A DNA stretch of 48,514 nt from Kutzneria sp. 744 (GCF_000568255.1 NZ_KK037166.1:5109513-5158026), one strand, 5' to 3'; numbered from the stretch's first letter, positions 34,001-42,072 are shown. The notes: generated by a model not told the origin, from the letters alone. A program made the numbers and translations.

Positions 34001-34272
34001 ACAACCAGTCGATCACCGTGGACCTCGGCTCCGTGCAGACCGTCGGACGGGCCGTCCTGTCCTGGGAATCGGCCTACGCCAAGGGATACAGCATCGACGT
34101 CTCCACGGACGGCGCGAACTGGCGCACGGTGTGGTCGACGGCCGCCGGTGACGGCGGCTCCGACAACGACGCGTTCACCGCGACCGACGCACGCTACGTG
34201 CGGATGAACGGGGTGCAGCGCGGCACCAAGTACGGCTACTCGCTCTACGAATTCCAGATCTACTCGCTGTGA
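31039..34272 (+). CDS. Secreted penicillin acylase-family amidohydrolase with C-terminal F5/8 type C domain
   Basis: 1077 aa. The ATG at 31039 has AGGAGAGG upstream. A signal peptide (residues 1-29, ending ATAAPA) indicates secretion. The Ntn-hydrolase precursor has an alpha-chain part (TGVPHVTGTTRSG, AQDRLWLMDVFRHVGRGEL), a spacer, and the autocatalytic Ser at residue 401 in KHGMSNALLVSG. The beta-chain follows. From about residue 950 a discoidin/CBM32-like domain (WASDWSDNQSITVDLGS...YSIDVSTDGANW) probably binds glycans or the cell wall. The family includes penicillin, cephalosporin and acyl-homoserine-lactone acylases; the substrate is unknown. It is monocistronic. Confidence 0.92.
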   Translation: MSRSSRLALAATLIVATSTTLLSAAPATAAPANNDYCLGQCNDILPPGENGNATLAQILANKVAGSRPAHTDDQLGKYANLVNGYTGLSNGQLSTFFNDSSFGVPANQVESTIKPRADVTIVRDKATGVPHVTGTTRSGTEFGAGYAAAQDRLWLMDVFRHVGRGELTSFAGGAVGNRGLEQSFWQAAPYTEQDLQDQLTSAAATHGARGAQALQDATDYVAGINSYITQAYNGRTFPGEYDLTGHIDPITNAGGIDPFKLTDMVAIGSVVGALFGSGGGGEVQSALVKLAADAKYGVTDGDKVWNAFREQNDPEAVTTIHDASFPYGQDPANPQGVAMPDPGSVTPQQLIFNPTGSAATATEVKAANQPAAKTPDEEKARGIFDNGVLPPDLITAKHGMSNALLVSGKYTDTGNPVAVFGPQTGYFAPQLLMLEDLQGPGISARGAAFAGVSLYVELGRGQDYSWSATSAGQDITDTYALRLCEPNGQPATKNSASYLYHGVCTPMELLQRDNSWKPTIADGTAEGSYSLISFRTKYGIVQSRATVGGVPVAYASLRSSYRHEVDSIIGFQEFNDPSAVHDAASFQKAAQDVNYTFNWFYADSKDIAYYNSGNNPVRAANTNPNLPIWADQQYEWQGWNPTSNVASYTTPSQHPNSIDQDYYVSWNNKQAKDFSEASYGDGSVHRVNLLDSRVKKLVSSGQKVTRASLAGAMEDAANADLRAEDVLPEALRVLNSQPITDPTLAGAVKQLTTWQQAGSHRLETTPGSKAYANADAIRIMDAWWSLLVQGEFQPAMGNDLFTTMTGAIQVNESPSGGQNIGSVDGDANASQPHKGSSFQYGWWSYADKDLRAVLGDTVQGGLSRPFCGNGNLASCRQSLLTSLQQAVGQTAAQVYPGDADCAAGDQWCADSIIQRPLGGVTDDKISWQNRPTYQQVVQYPAHRGDNVANLAVGRTVTSTSHETGAYDSPPSLAVDGKADTRWASDWSDNQSITVDLGSVQTVGRAVLSWESAYAKGYSIDVSTDGANWRTVWSTAAGDGGSDNDAFTATDARYVRMNGVQRGTKYGYSLYEFQIYSL

Positions 34273-35141
34273 GCCGGGCGGGGGCGGTCCCGGCCGCCCC
34301 CGTCCAGCTGCGGCAGCTCGTTGGCCAGATCCGGGCTGCCGTAGTGGGAGAAGACGTCCGCGAGGTTGCTGAGCAGCCGCCAGCGGGCCCCGTCCGGCAG
34401 GCGATCGACGAAACGGTCCACAAGGGACGCCACAGTGTCCGTTGTGGACCGTTCGTCGCTCTCGGTCATGATCTCGGCCAGCTTGCGCAGCTTGGCCGAC
34501 ATCTCGACGGCCTGGTCGACCTGGTTGTCGTTGTTCTGCAGCCACCACACGGTGGCCATCGCCGGATCGCTGAGGATGTCGTCCTTGAGGTGGCGCAGCT
34601 CGTCCAGCTTGAGGTCGCGGTCCCAGCCGCGTACCAGCCGTCGCCGTTGCAGCTCCTCGAACAGCTCCGTCGCCGCCTTGGCCTCGTCGGCGCAGGTCAG
34701 CTCGATCTCCACCAGCTGCACGGCGATCCGGGCGTCCTCCAGCTTGGTCACGTATCCGAGCTCGGCCTCCAGCTTGTGCTGGAACTGCTCGCACTGGGTC
34801 ACCCGGCCGCCAGTCAGGATGGCGGCGGCACGGCGCTCGATGTCGCTGCGGGCAATGGATTCCGGCTTAGAGTGGGTGGTCTCGCCGATGGCCTCCCACG
34901 CCACGGTGCAGGTCGCGGTGAACTCCGCGTGCGGCACGGCGCTGGGCAGCACGGCCGTGAACACCACGGTCGGCCGCTTGGGCGCGGGCGGCGGCTGCCG
35001 CAGCTGGACCGCGACGCCCGGCTCCTTGCCGTAGATCCAGTCGTGTTCGGCCTGTTGGCGGCGTCGGAGGAAGCGCGACCACCAGCCGCCCATCTTGCCG
35101 CGCACCGTCGGCTTGACCTCCGACCACGGATCCGTTGGCAT
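34260..35141 (-). CDS. Uncharacterised protein, partner of the P-loop protein at 35155
   Basis: 293 aa from the ATG at 35141 with AGGGGAA upstream. The N-terminus is basic and Trp-rich (GKMGGWWSRFLRRRQQAEHDW), then comes a mixed domain (30-110) and a long helical region (110-270) with coiled-coil character. There is no membrane segment or signal peptide, and I recognise no family. The gene starts 13 bp after the P-loop gene, so the two form an operon. Its last 13 bp overlap the convergent acylase gene. Confidence 0.7.
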   Translation of the reverse strand: MPTDPWSEVKPTVRGKMGGWWSRFLRRRQQAEHDWIYGKEPGVAVQLRQPPPAPKRPTVVFTAVLPSAVPHAEFTATCTVAWEAIGETTHSKPESIARSDIERRAAAILTGGRVTQCEQFQHKLEAELGYVTKLEDARIAVQLVEIELTCADEAKAATELFEELQRRRLVRGWDRDLKLDELRHLKDDILSDPAMATVWWLQNNDNQVDQAVEMSAKLRKLAEIMTESDERSTTDTVASLVDRFVDRLPDGARWRLLSNLADVFSHYGSPDLANELPQLDGGGRDRPRPAHSE

Positions 35142-35154
35142 CGTTCCCCTTGTT

Positions 35155-36717
35155 TCAGCTCGAAATCGCGGACCGCAGCAGCGGATCCACCCCGTTCAGC
35201 TTGGTCTGCAACTGGTCGTGCACGTCGCGGGAGCCGCCGTCGCGGCGCCACTCGAAGGCCGCCAGGTCGAGGGCGCCCAGCTCGCTCGGCCGGCCGCCGG
35301 CCGCCTGCACCAGCAGGTTGAGCAGGGTTTCCCGGTGCTGCGGCTGGGCCGCCGCCTCGTCCAGCAGCGCCCGCACCGCCAGCGCCCGTCTCGCCTCGTC
35401 GGTTTCCCTGAGCCAGCGGGCCAATCTCGTGACCACTTGGGCGAACTGACTTTCACCGGCCATTGTGGACAGTGCCGAGGCCACCTGATCCGTCAGCTCC
35501 GGCCGTGTGACGAAGCTGCCCAGCCGGGTCAGCGCGATGTGTGGGAACCGGCTGCCGAGTTCGCCGCCGCAGACCGCGATCGCCACCTCGCTCAGCGCCC
35601 TGGGTAAGTCGCGCCGCCGGGACCAGTCCTTGATCACCCGGCGCATGTCCGGACCGATCACCGGGTCCAGCACGGCCGCCGCGAGCAGTCCACGGGCCAG
35701 CGGGATAGCGGTTTCCGCCCATGCCGTGACGACTTTGACCACCGCTGGCGCCCCGAGTCCGATCACCCTGGCCGCAAGCCGGGCGCAGTCCTCGCCCGGG
35801 AGGTTGGCCGGTAACCCGATCAGCCAGTCGACCAAGGGCTCTCGCAGCGTCGGGAACTCCGACCAGACGTAGTCGATCACGGCGTCGGCGTAGCCGGGCG
35901 TGGAGAACGTGACCGTGCCGGCGAATGCGCCGATGCCGGCCAGCCTAGCGGCAAGACCCGGGCCGGCCAGCGGATGCGGTTTCGGCCCCTCGTAACGGGT
36001 TTCCGCCAACAACGCCTCCGCCGCGGCGTCCACCACGTCCTGGTGCGCGCCTTCCAGGAACGCCGCCGCCAGCAGCAGCGCCCGCCAGGGCACCTCCTCG
36101 TGCTGGTCGAACTGCTTGCGCAGCCGACCTTTCCACCGGTTGTAGGCCGCCGCCACGAGCCGTGGATCTTCGACGCTCAGCAGCAGTTCTGCCAGCCGCA
36201 CCGCTTCGGCCGAGGTGGCCGGGGGCTTGCCGGGAACAGCGTTGAACTCCGCGCCTGCGAGGTGCGCCTTGAGCACCTCTCCCGGCTCCGGCGCCGGCAG
36301 CTTGATCGCCTCGAAGCCCGCCGCCCGATCGTCGTCGACGATCACCACCAGCGAGCTGTCCTCCTGGTCCAGCGTCGCCGTGAACTCCGCCAGGGCCGCC
36401 TTGACCTGGTCCACCGTCGCGTCATCGGCCGAGGTCAGGTCCAGCAGGTAGCCCTCTTTCGCCGCCACCGGGTGCCGGGCCAGCGTCGCCTCGTCGTCCA
36501 CCGCGATCTCGACCAGGTGCAGGCCGCCCAGCCGGTCCAGCAGCACCGTCGCCGCCGTGCGCCGTCCCGAGCCCGGCGGCCCCGCCAGCACCACTGCCCG
36601 GCTGCTCAGCAGCTTGGCCAGCGCGTCGAGGAACCCCGTCGGCTCCACGAACCGCCGCGTCGCCCGCCTGGCGTCCAGGCGGGTCCGCTCCAGCAGCCGG
36701 GTCGCGTCGGTGGTCAA
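35155..36717 (-). CDS. P-loop NTPase-like protein with helical-repeat body, function unknown
   Basis: 520 aa. The TTG at 36717 (LTTDATRLLERTRL) is chosen for the GGGAGGAG site just upstream; an ATG at 36822 would add 35 Arg-rich residues. The N-terminus has a Walker-A-like GPPGSGRRT with Arg in place of the usual Lys, and a Walker-B-like LVVIVDDD (about residue 127). The rest is a long alpha-helical array (about 190-500) like HEAT or TPR repeats. This resembles regulatory STAND-like or conflict-system ATPases, but the family is not certain. It is the first gene of a two-gene operon with 34260-35141. Confidence 0.7.
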   Translation of the reverse strand: MTTDATRLLERTRLDARRATRRFVEPTGFLDALAKLLSSRAVVLAGPPGSGRRTAATVLLDRLGGLHLVEIAVDDEATLARHPVAAKEGYLLDLTSADDATVDQVKAALAEFTATLDQEDSSLVVIVDDDRAAGFEAIKLPAPEPGEVLKAHLAGAEFNAVPGKPPATSAEAVRLAELLLSVEDPRLVAAAYNRWKGRLRKQFDQHEEVPWRALLLAAAFLEGAHQDVVDAAAEALLAETRYEGPKPHPLAGPGLAARLAGIGAFAGTVTFSTPGYADAVIDYVWSEFPTLREPLVDWLIGLPANLPGEDCARLAARVIGLGAPAVVKVVTAWAETAIPLARGLLAAAVLDPVIGPDMRRVIKDWSRRRDLPRALSEVAIAVCGGELGSRFPHIALTRLGSFVTRPELTDQVASALSTMAGESQFAQVVTRLARWLRETDEARRALAVRALLDEAAAQPQHRETLLNLLVQAAGGRPSELGALDLAAFEWRRDGGSRDVHDQLQTKLNGVDPLLRSAISS

Positions 36718-36904
36718 CAGCCGCTCCTCCCATCGTCGTGCCCTTGCGACTATGCGGGACGACGGGCCCGGCCGGGGCAAAGTTCCCCTGTTCGTCGGCC
36801 TACCGGCCGGCTCGACCCGCACCGACTGTGACCGTTACTACTCCGCCCGGCGGATCCACCCACCACCGCGCGGCCGGACGTGCTACCGGTATGCTGCTCA
36901 GAGC

Positions 36905-36977
36905 GCCTTGGTAGCTCAGGGGATAGAGCATCGGTTTCCTAAACCGTGTGTCGTAGGTTCGAATCCTACCCAGGGCA
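36905..36977 (+). tRNA. tRNA-Arg (anticodon CCT)
   Basis: A complete cloverleaf of 73 bases. The acceptor stem GCCTTGG/CCAGGGC has one G-T pair, the D-arm holds AGCTCAGGGGATAGAGC, the anticodon loop TTCCTAA reads AGG codons, and the T-arm GTAGG-TTCGAAT-CCTAC is perfect. One T-T mismatch closes the anticodon stem. The 3' CCA is not fully encoded. Hairpins at 37034 and 37076 follow. Confidence 0.95.
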
Positions 36978-37033
36978 CCGATCGGGAGAGCTCTGCTCGC
37001 GGACAGCGCGAGCGAAGCTCCCGGGTCGTGTCT

Positions 37034-37052
37034 TCTGGGGCTCCGCCCCAGA
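37034..37052 (+). terminator. Hairpin downstream of tRNA-Arg
   Basis: TCTGGGGC and GCCCCAGA form an 8-bp stem with loop TCC, 56 bases after the tRNA. Confidence 0.6.
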
Positions 37053-37075
37053 CCCAGGCACCTTTCACCGGGTGA

Positions 37076-37110
37076 ACGTAAGGCCCGCCACCTAGTGGCG
37101 GGCCTTACGT
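37076..37110. terminator. 16-bp perfect hairpin between the tRNA and the SDR remnant
   Basis: ACGTAAGGCCCGCCAC pairs with 37095-37110 around the loop CTA, followed by GTTTT on the plus strand. It probably serves both the tRNA transcript and the minus-strand SDR gene. Confidence 0.85.
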
Positions 37111-37462
37111 GTTTTCCGGGGCGGTCAGCGAAGACGCTGAAGATCTCCTCGGCGCGGTCGCGCTTGGTGTGCAGGTCCCAGGCGGCGTCGGCGATGTGGT
37201 CGGGGTTGAGGGTGCCGAAGGGGGCGGGGCCGCCGGAGGTCTGGCGGGTGTGGATGTCGCCGCGCTCGATGAGGCCGCCGATGGTGCGGGCGCCGGCGTA
37301 GACGCCGGTGTCCGCGAGGGTGGCGTTGAGGGTGACGGCGTAGTTGCGCAGGGCGGCGGAGAGCACGGCGACGGGGCCGAGCATGGGCATGGGGCGCACG
37401 GCGCTGAGGCCGCCGGCGATCAAGAAGGTGCCGTGGCCGCGGTCGAGCATGCCGGGCAGTGC
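37105..37462 (-). pseudogene. C-terminal half of a short-chain dehydrogenase, 5' end missing
   Basis: The minus strand reads ALPGMLDRGHGTFLIAGGLSAV, then the helix with ALRNYAVTLNATLADTGVYAG (the usual YxxxK part is replaced by RNYAVTLN), then AGARTIGGLIERGDIHT, recognisably the second half of an SDR. No N-terminal Rossmann motif exists upstream: at 37462 the sequence becomes the tail of a plus-strand TetR gene. Near the C-terminus a frameshift is needed to reach the likely stop at 37105-37107 in the hairpin. It is either a deletion remnant or a misjoin. Confidence 0.6.
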
Positions 37463-37593
37463 GCCCGGACTTCGAGCCGGCCGACCTGGTCACGCTGTAC
37501 CAGGCGATGGCCGAGGTGATCCGGTGCCGCCCCGACGGCTGGCGCCGGTTCCTCGCCGTGCACCTGGACGGGCTGCGGGCCGACCACGGCTGA
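37462..37593 (+). pseudogene. C-terminal fragment of a TetR-family regulator
   Basis: Forty-three codons ending in TGA at 37593 (RPDFEPADLVTLYQAMAEVI...LAVHLDGLRADHG) look like the last helices of a TetR ligand-binding domain. The DNA-binding N-terminus is absent. Its neighbour on the other strand is a truncated SDR. A divergent SDR/TetR pair that has lost the shared middle is the simplest reading. Confidence 0.55.
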
Positions 37594-37610
37594 CCCGCAG
37601 CCCGCCCGGC

Positions 37611-37982
37611 TCACACCTGGAGGTCGGACTCGATGCGCTTGAGGTGGTGGCGGGCCAGCGCGAGGTTGGCCGACTCCCGCTCCAGCACCAGGTACAGGAA
37701 CAGCGAGCTGCGGCTCTTCATGGAGTTCATCAGCCGGATCAGGTGGTACTGGCGGTGCAGCGTGATCAGGATGTCCTCGATGCTGTCGTTGAGCGCGAGG
37801 GTGGACATGACCCGGAGCTTGGACCGCACGACCTCGGTGTTGCCGGCGGCGGCCAGCTCCAGGTTCAGCCAGTCGCCGCCGCCGCTGGTGCCCAGCGACA
37901 TGCCGCTCTCGTAGTCGACCAGCGCGACGCCGACGGCGCCGGCGATGGACATGGCTTCCTTCAGTGCGGTATCGATGTTCAT
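37611..37982 (-). CDS. Roadblock/LC7-like domain protein
   Basis: 123 aa. The ATG at 37982 (MNIDTALKEAMSIAG) has GGAAG upstream. GVALVDYESGMSLG and NDSIEDILITLHRQYHLIRLM are typical of actinobacterial roadblock-family proteins that accompany Ras-like GTPases. It is the last gene of a three-gene minus-strand cluster whose other genes are related. It probably acts in signalling or polarity. No GTPase gene is in the cluster. Confidence 0.7.
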   Translation of the reverse strand: MNIDTALKEAMSIAGAVGVALVDYESGMSLGTSGGGDWLNLELAAAGNTEVVRSKLRVMSTLALNDSIEDILITLHRQYHLIRLMNSMKSRSSLFLYLVLERESANLALARHHLKRIESDLQV

Positions 37983-38009
37983 CGGACACACTTCCTTGGC
38001 TGGGAACGG

Positions 38010-38378
38010 CTACGGGGTGAGAATCGAACTGATCCGGTCGGTCACGGGCCGCGATTCGTAAAGCAGGCGGCCGAGATTCAGGCCGCCGTCGCCGAGCACG
38101 ACCAGCAGCGCGATGCGGCCGATGGCGTACACGGCCATGTAGCCATCGCTGTTGAACACCACGGTCTGATGCAGGGCGCCCTGGCCGGTCACCTCGGCGG
38201 CCTGGCGGGCGATACCGAGATTGGCGGCGGCCAGCGCGGAGATGTTCAACGGATCGACGCTTTCGGCGACGTCGGAGATTATCGGAATTCCGTCGACCGC
38301 CGCGATCACCGTGTCCGTCACGCCGGCCACGGTTTCCCTGAGCTTGCGCAACTCGACGGCGAGCGCGTCATAGTCCAC
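38010..38378 (-). CDS. Roadblock/LC7-like (MglB-type) protein
   Basis: 122 aa. The GTG at 38378 (VDYDALAVELRKLRETVAGV) has GGAAG 5 bp upstream. VIAAVDGIPIISDVAESVDPLNISALAAANLGIA is the core roadblock strand-helix pattern, and FNSDGYMAVYAIGRIALLVVLGD the C-terminal strands. These proteins regulate small GTPases. The upstream frame is open into the preceding gene because of a probable frameshift there. Confidence 0.75.
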   Translation of the reverse strand: MDYDALAVELRKLRETVAGVTDTVIAAVDGIPIISDVAESVDPLNISALAAANLGIARQAAEVTGQGALHQTVVFNSDGYMAVYAIGRIALLVVLGDGGLNLGRLLYESRPVTDRISSILTP

Positions 38379-38395
38379 GTTCTTCCTTTTCCCTT

Positions 38396-39099
38396 TCAGA
38401 AAGGCCGGCCGACGCCAGGCGAGGCGACCCACCGCTACGGCCCCGGGCCCGCTCGCCCGGGACGCCGCACGGGCAGCGGCCCCGCCGCTTCGACGCCGGC
38501 CGGCCGCGACAGCCGGGGGCGCAGCGCGGCGGCGGGGTGGTGCACGCGGCCGGTGAACGTGTCGGCGGGCGTTATGGCCAGCACGTCCTCGCCCAGCAGC
38601 CGGGCGACGTCCACGGTGACCGAGTGGACGCCCCGCCCGATCGCGAACGCGATGTCCCGGGCCGTGCGCCGCCGGTGGCATGCGTGACGATTTCCCGCAG
38701 CTCAGCGGCCGGTTCCGCGCGACCGGTCGGCACCGGCCGCTCCCGGTAGGGCGACACCGGGCAAGGCGACGCGGCGAGCACCGCCAGCCGGACGGCGACC
38801 TGCCCCAGCAGCCGGCTCGGGGAGATCCCGGCCGAGGTGGGCGACAGCACGTCGGCGGTGTCGTCGATGAGATAGTGCGAGATGCCGCCGACGGCGATCG
38901 CGAAGGCCGCGTCCGCCATGGCCGCCCCGACCCGGTCCGGCGGGCCCTCGTGCAGCATCGCCACGCCGGGCGCGCCGGGACTGTGCACCGCGATCACCGC
39001 GCCGTCCCGGAAGTTGACCACGCCGCCCGGATCGCCGACCAGAACAAGGGCCGAGTTGATTCGATCGGCGTTGCACTGGGTCACGGCGTGCGCCAGCAC
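38396..39099 (-). CDS. Uncharacterised roadblock-cluster protein (frameshifted near 38670)
   Basis: The GTG at 39099 (VLAHAVTQCNADRINSALV) opens a protein with GDPGGVVNFRDGAVIAVHSPGAPG and SRLLGQVAVRLAVLA. At ELREIVTHAT (about 38670) the frame shifts: the following TARDIAFAIGRGVHSVTVDVARLLGEDVLAI, an HTH-like segment, is in another frame. A one- or two-base error in the GCCGCCGG run is likely. The true 3' end is uncertain and could be near 38396. It is the first gene of the roadblock cluster and perhaps a DNA-binding or sensor component. Confidence 0.5.
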
Positions 39100-39178
39100 G
39101 TCGAATGTTGTTCGATAAGCGCGTCTCAGTGCTCGCTCCGCGTGAACTCGGGGCCAAAAACGGCGGTCGGCGGCGCAC

Positions 39179-39192
39179 CGATCGGCCGATCG
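39179..39192. repeat. Palindrome CGATCGGCCGATCG
   Basis: A perfect 14-bp palindrome 80 bp upstream of the roadblock cluster start. It is a possible regulator site; the rest of the 39100-39333 gap holds no gene. Confidence 0.4.
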
Positions 39193-39333
39193 GGTTCCTT
39201 CTCCGATCTCGGGGAGCCACCACTGCCCTACGTTCTACCCGCCGACGCCACGATTTCACATCAACTGTCACACGATCGAGTGAAGGCATTTCACGGGCTG
39301 TAACAGTGCCGAGTGATCACCTTTTTCGACCGG

Positions 39334-39370
39334 CGGTTTACGCCGAATGTCGCCGTTCGGCGATAAACCG
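39334..39370 (-). terminator. Hairpin after the VanW gene
   Basis: CGGTTTACGCCGAA (39334-39347) pairs with 39356-39370 with one bulged A, 30 bp beyond the VanW stop on the minus strand. Confidence 0.7.
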
Positions 39371-39399
39371 GCCGGCCGAAAAGTGAAAGAAAGCCCCGG

Positions 39400-41191
39400 T
39401 CAGCCGCAGGTGATCTTGGGGGCGGGGTCGTAGACCTTCTTGCGGGTGTGGCGGGAGACCTCGCGGCCGGCGAGGTCCTTGATCACGCGGGTGTCGGTGG
39501 CGGTGAAGCCGGGGCCGCCGGCGGAGGCGTGGCAGTTGGCGGCGGGGCCGGGGCGGGGCTGGGGGTCGACGAAGTTGGTGCGCTCGCCGGGGACGGATTC
39601 GACCTGGTAGCGCTTGGTGCCCCAGAGCCGCACGGTGATGTTCTGCGGCGTCCAGATGGTCTGGATGGCGAGGCCGGTGGGCCCGTCGTTGGAGAACTTC
39701 AGGTCGATGACGCTGCTGCCGTCGGGGTTCTGGAAGACGGTGGCCTCACGGGCGGCGGGATAGCGGCTGATGTAGTAGCTGTGCTCGGTGTGCCCGGCGT
39801 CGGCCATGCCGGCGAAGTAGGAGGCGTTGTACAGCGTGGTGGCGAACTGCGAGATGCCGCCGCCGACGGCCTTGCCGGGGGCGCCGTTCTCGATGATGCC
39901 GGCCTCGACGTAGCCCTGCCGGGCCGTGCGCGGACCGGTGTAGCCGTTGAGGGAGAAGGTCTCCCCCGGCTTCACCACGGCGCCGTTGACCTTCTCGGCC
40001 ACCACCCGGATGTTGACGCCGGAGTCGGCGACGAAGCCGCCGGTGGTGAACTCGCCGACGACCTCTTTGATGCCGAGCTGGTTGGCCTGCTCGGTGGTGA
40101 GCTTGGCCGGCTGCTTGGCGTACTGCGCGGTGACGACGCGATTGTCCTTGTGCGGCAACAGATCCGCCAGGCCGGCCAGGCTCTTGTCCCAGTCGACGCC
40201 GCGGCCGTCGACCGATGGCTTCACAACGGGCCTGTCGCCCTCGATCACGACCTCGGCGTCCTTGCCGGCCTGTTCGGTGCTGGCCAGCTGCGGCTTGAGC
40301 GCCTCGACGACCTTGCCGTGGTCGAGCTTAGGGGCCAGCTTGCCGTCGTCACCGGGCGCGAAGCCCAGCGCGGCGGCGATGGCGGCGGGCTGAAGGGTGG
40401 CCTCCTTGCCCTCGCCCTTCACGGTGACGGGCCCGGCCACCGCCGGCTTGGCATAGTTCTCCACGGCCGCGCGCACGGCATCGGCGCTGACCTTGGCCGG
40501 GGTGCTGGACACCGGCAGCGCCACCGCCGCACCGTCGATCCAGTTGTCCACAATGGACTTCTTGGCCGCGGCGGCGTCCAGCTTCCGGCCGGACTGCGGG
40601 TTGACGGCCGTGGGCGTGGTGCCCTCGAAGCGGATGGTGCCCTCGACCGGGTCACGATCGATCTTGGGCCGCAGGCCGTCCAGCGCCTTGCCGAGCGCCG
40701 TCTCGTCCACAGTGGACACAAATGGCGACTCGTGCTGACCGAAGAAGGAGGTCAGCCGCGCGAACGGGTTCAGCGGCTGGGACGAGGCCTGGTCCAAGGT
40801 GCCCGACCAGTTCGCGCCGAGGCCGGCCGACTTGGCGTCGAGGGAGGCGTCCACGTCGCCGGCCCGTAGCTTCACCGGCTGCGCGATCCGGCCGTCCAGC
40901 GCCGAGTGCAGGCGCTGCTCCCGCGTCGGCCCGGCTGAGGCCGCCGACGTCCACGCCGGCCACGGTGGTGCCGCGAGGCAGCGATCCCGAGGAAAGCAAC
41001 AGGTCCAGGCCGTACAGCACCACCAGCACGCCGACGACCCCGCCCGCGGCGATCAGGCCCCGCCGCAGCCCCTTGCGCGGCGCCGGCCCGTCCTCGGTGG
41101 GCGGTTCCGGCTCCAGGCTGCCCGCGACCGGCGCGAAGCTCGCGGTGCCGCCGATGCGGATGGTCGGACTGTCGTGGTTCTCCTCGGACAC
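39400..41191 (-). CDS. VanW-family cell envelope protein (frameshifted near 40920)
   Basis: The ATG at 41191 (MSEENHDSPTIRIGG) begins a protein of about 597 aa. It has an acidic cytoplasmic tail, one membrane helix (GLIAAGGVVGVLVVLYGLDLLL), two YoaR-type repeats that may bind peptidoglycan, and a C-terminal VanW domain (FSLNGYTGPRTARQGYVEAGII...GGGISQFATTLYNAS). At GGLSRADA the frame is lost; removing one G from GCGGGAGC near 40920 restores EQRLHSALDGRIAQPVKLRAG. This is probably a sequencing error. It is a single gene ended by the hairpin at 39334. The family's function in the wall is not settled. Confidence 0.8.
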
Positions 41192-41386
41192 CTGGCCGAG
41201 TTTACCGATTTGTCCGCGACGCCCCAGTCACGGCACCGGTCGCCGACCGTGCCCGGCCGAACGCGGTCCGGATCGACCCCCTCCGGCCGTTCGGGTGATT
41301 CCGCCGGATCGCCCGATCAGCACGGTTACTTCGGGCTCCGTGCTGCCGACAGGGATCAGTGGGGCCGACTGTCGAGGGAGCGGCTG

Positions 41387-42022
41387 ATGATCGAGGGTGG
41401 CGTGGTGGTCGCGTATCTGGTCGCGCTGCTCGGCGGGGCGGCCAAACGCTTCATGGAAGGGCGCGCGGAGGCGGCCATGAACGGCCTCTACAACGCCGTG
41501 GCCCGCAAGTTCGGCGGCATCGTCAGCGATCTTCGCGCCGATCCGAAGAACCAGCAGGCCCAGCAGCGGCTGGCCCGGGCGGTGGAGAACACCGCGACGG
41601 TCGACCCCCGCTTCGCGGAGCAGCTGACCGCGCTGGTCGACCGCCTCGACCGAGCGGGCGGGCGGCAGTTCCTCAACCAGGTCCAGGCGCACGCGAACGT
41701 GCAGAACTTCGGCAGCGGCATGGCGGTCGGCCGCGACTACGTGAGCAATACCTGGCGCGGGGCCGAGCGGCACGAAAATCTGTCCGGCGCGCCGGCCTGG
41801 GTCAAGGTGGTGACGGCGATCGGCGCCGTGGCCTTCGCGGGCGGCTTCGGGCTGCTCGTGGTGAAGGCGGTCATCGTGATGTCGACGATGGAGGACGAGT
41901 TCGGCCGCCCGCAGTTCCCGGGGATCGACGACCTCTCGCCGGGCGGCATCGTGCTCGGCGTCGGACTGGTGTTCCTCATGCTGGGTTCGCTCGGGCGGTC
42001 GCTGTCACGCCGCGGCTGGTGA
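41387..42022 (+). CDS. Membrane protein with a possible effector-associated/RHIM-like segment
   Basis: 211 aa. The ATG at 41387 has GAGGGAG 6 bp upstream. The N-terminal 40 residues are amphipathic or hydrophobic. About 45-100 is a helical adaptor-like region (DPKNQQAQQRLARAVENTATVDPRFAEQLTAL). Then a short Gly/Asn-rich segment, VQNFGSGMAVGRDYV, sits where actinobacterial conflict-system proteins carry amyloid (RHIM-like) motifs, followed by two C-terminal membrane helices (about 140-160 and 180-200). The adaptor-like reading is inference. It is monocistronic, ends at a strong hairpin, and has no obvious partner beside it. Confidence 0.6.
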   Translation: MIEGGVVVAYLVALLGGAAKRFMEGRAEAAMNGLYNAVARKFGGIVSDLRADPKNQQAQQRLARAVENTATVDPRFAEQLTALVDRLDRAGGRQFLNQVQAHANVQNFGSGMAVGRDYVSNTWRGAERHENLSGAPAWVKVVTAIGAVAFAGGFGLLVVKAVIVMSTMEDEFGRPQFPGIDDLSPGGIVLGVGLVFLMLGSLGRSLSRRGW

Positions 42023-42028
42023 CAGGAA

Positions 42029-42058
42029 AAGGCCCCGCACCAGGGGGTGCGGGGCCTT
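42029..42058. terminator. Bidirectional terminator between convergent genes
   Basis: AAGGCCCCGCACC pairs perfectly with GGTGCGGGGCCTT around the loop AGGG, 6 bp after the stop of the gene at 41387. Confidence 0.85.
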
Positions 42059-42072
42059 CTGCCGGGTGGTGA

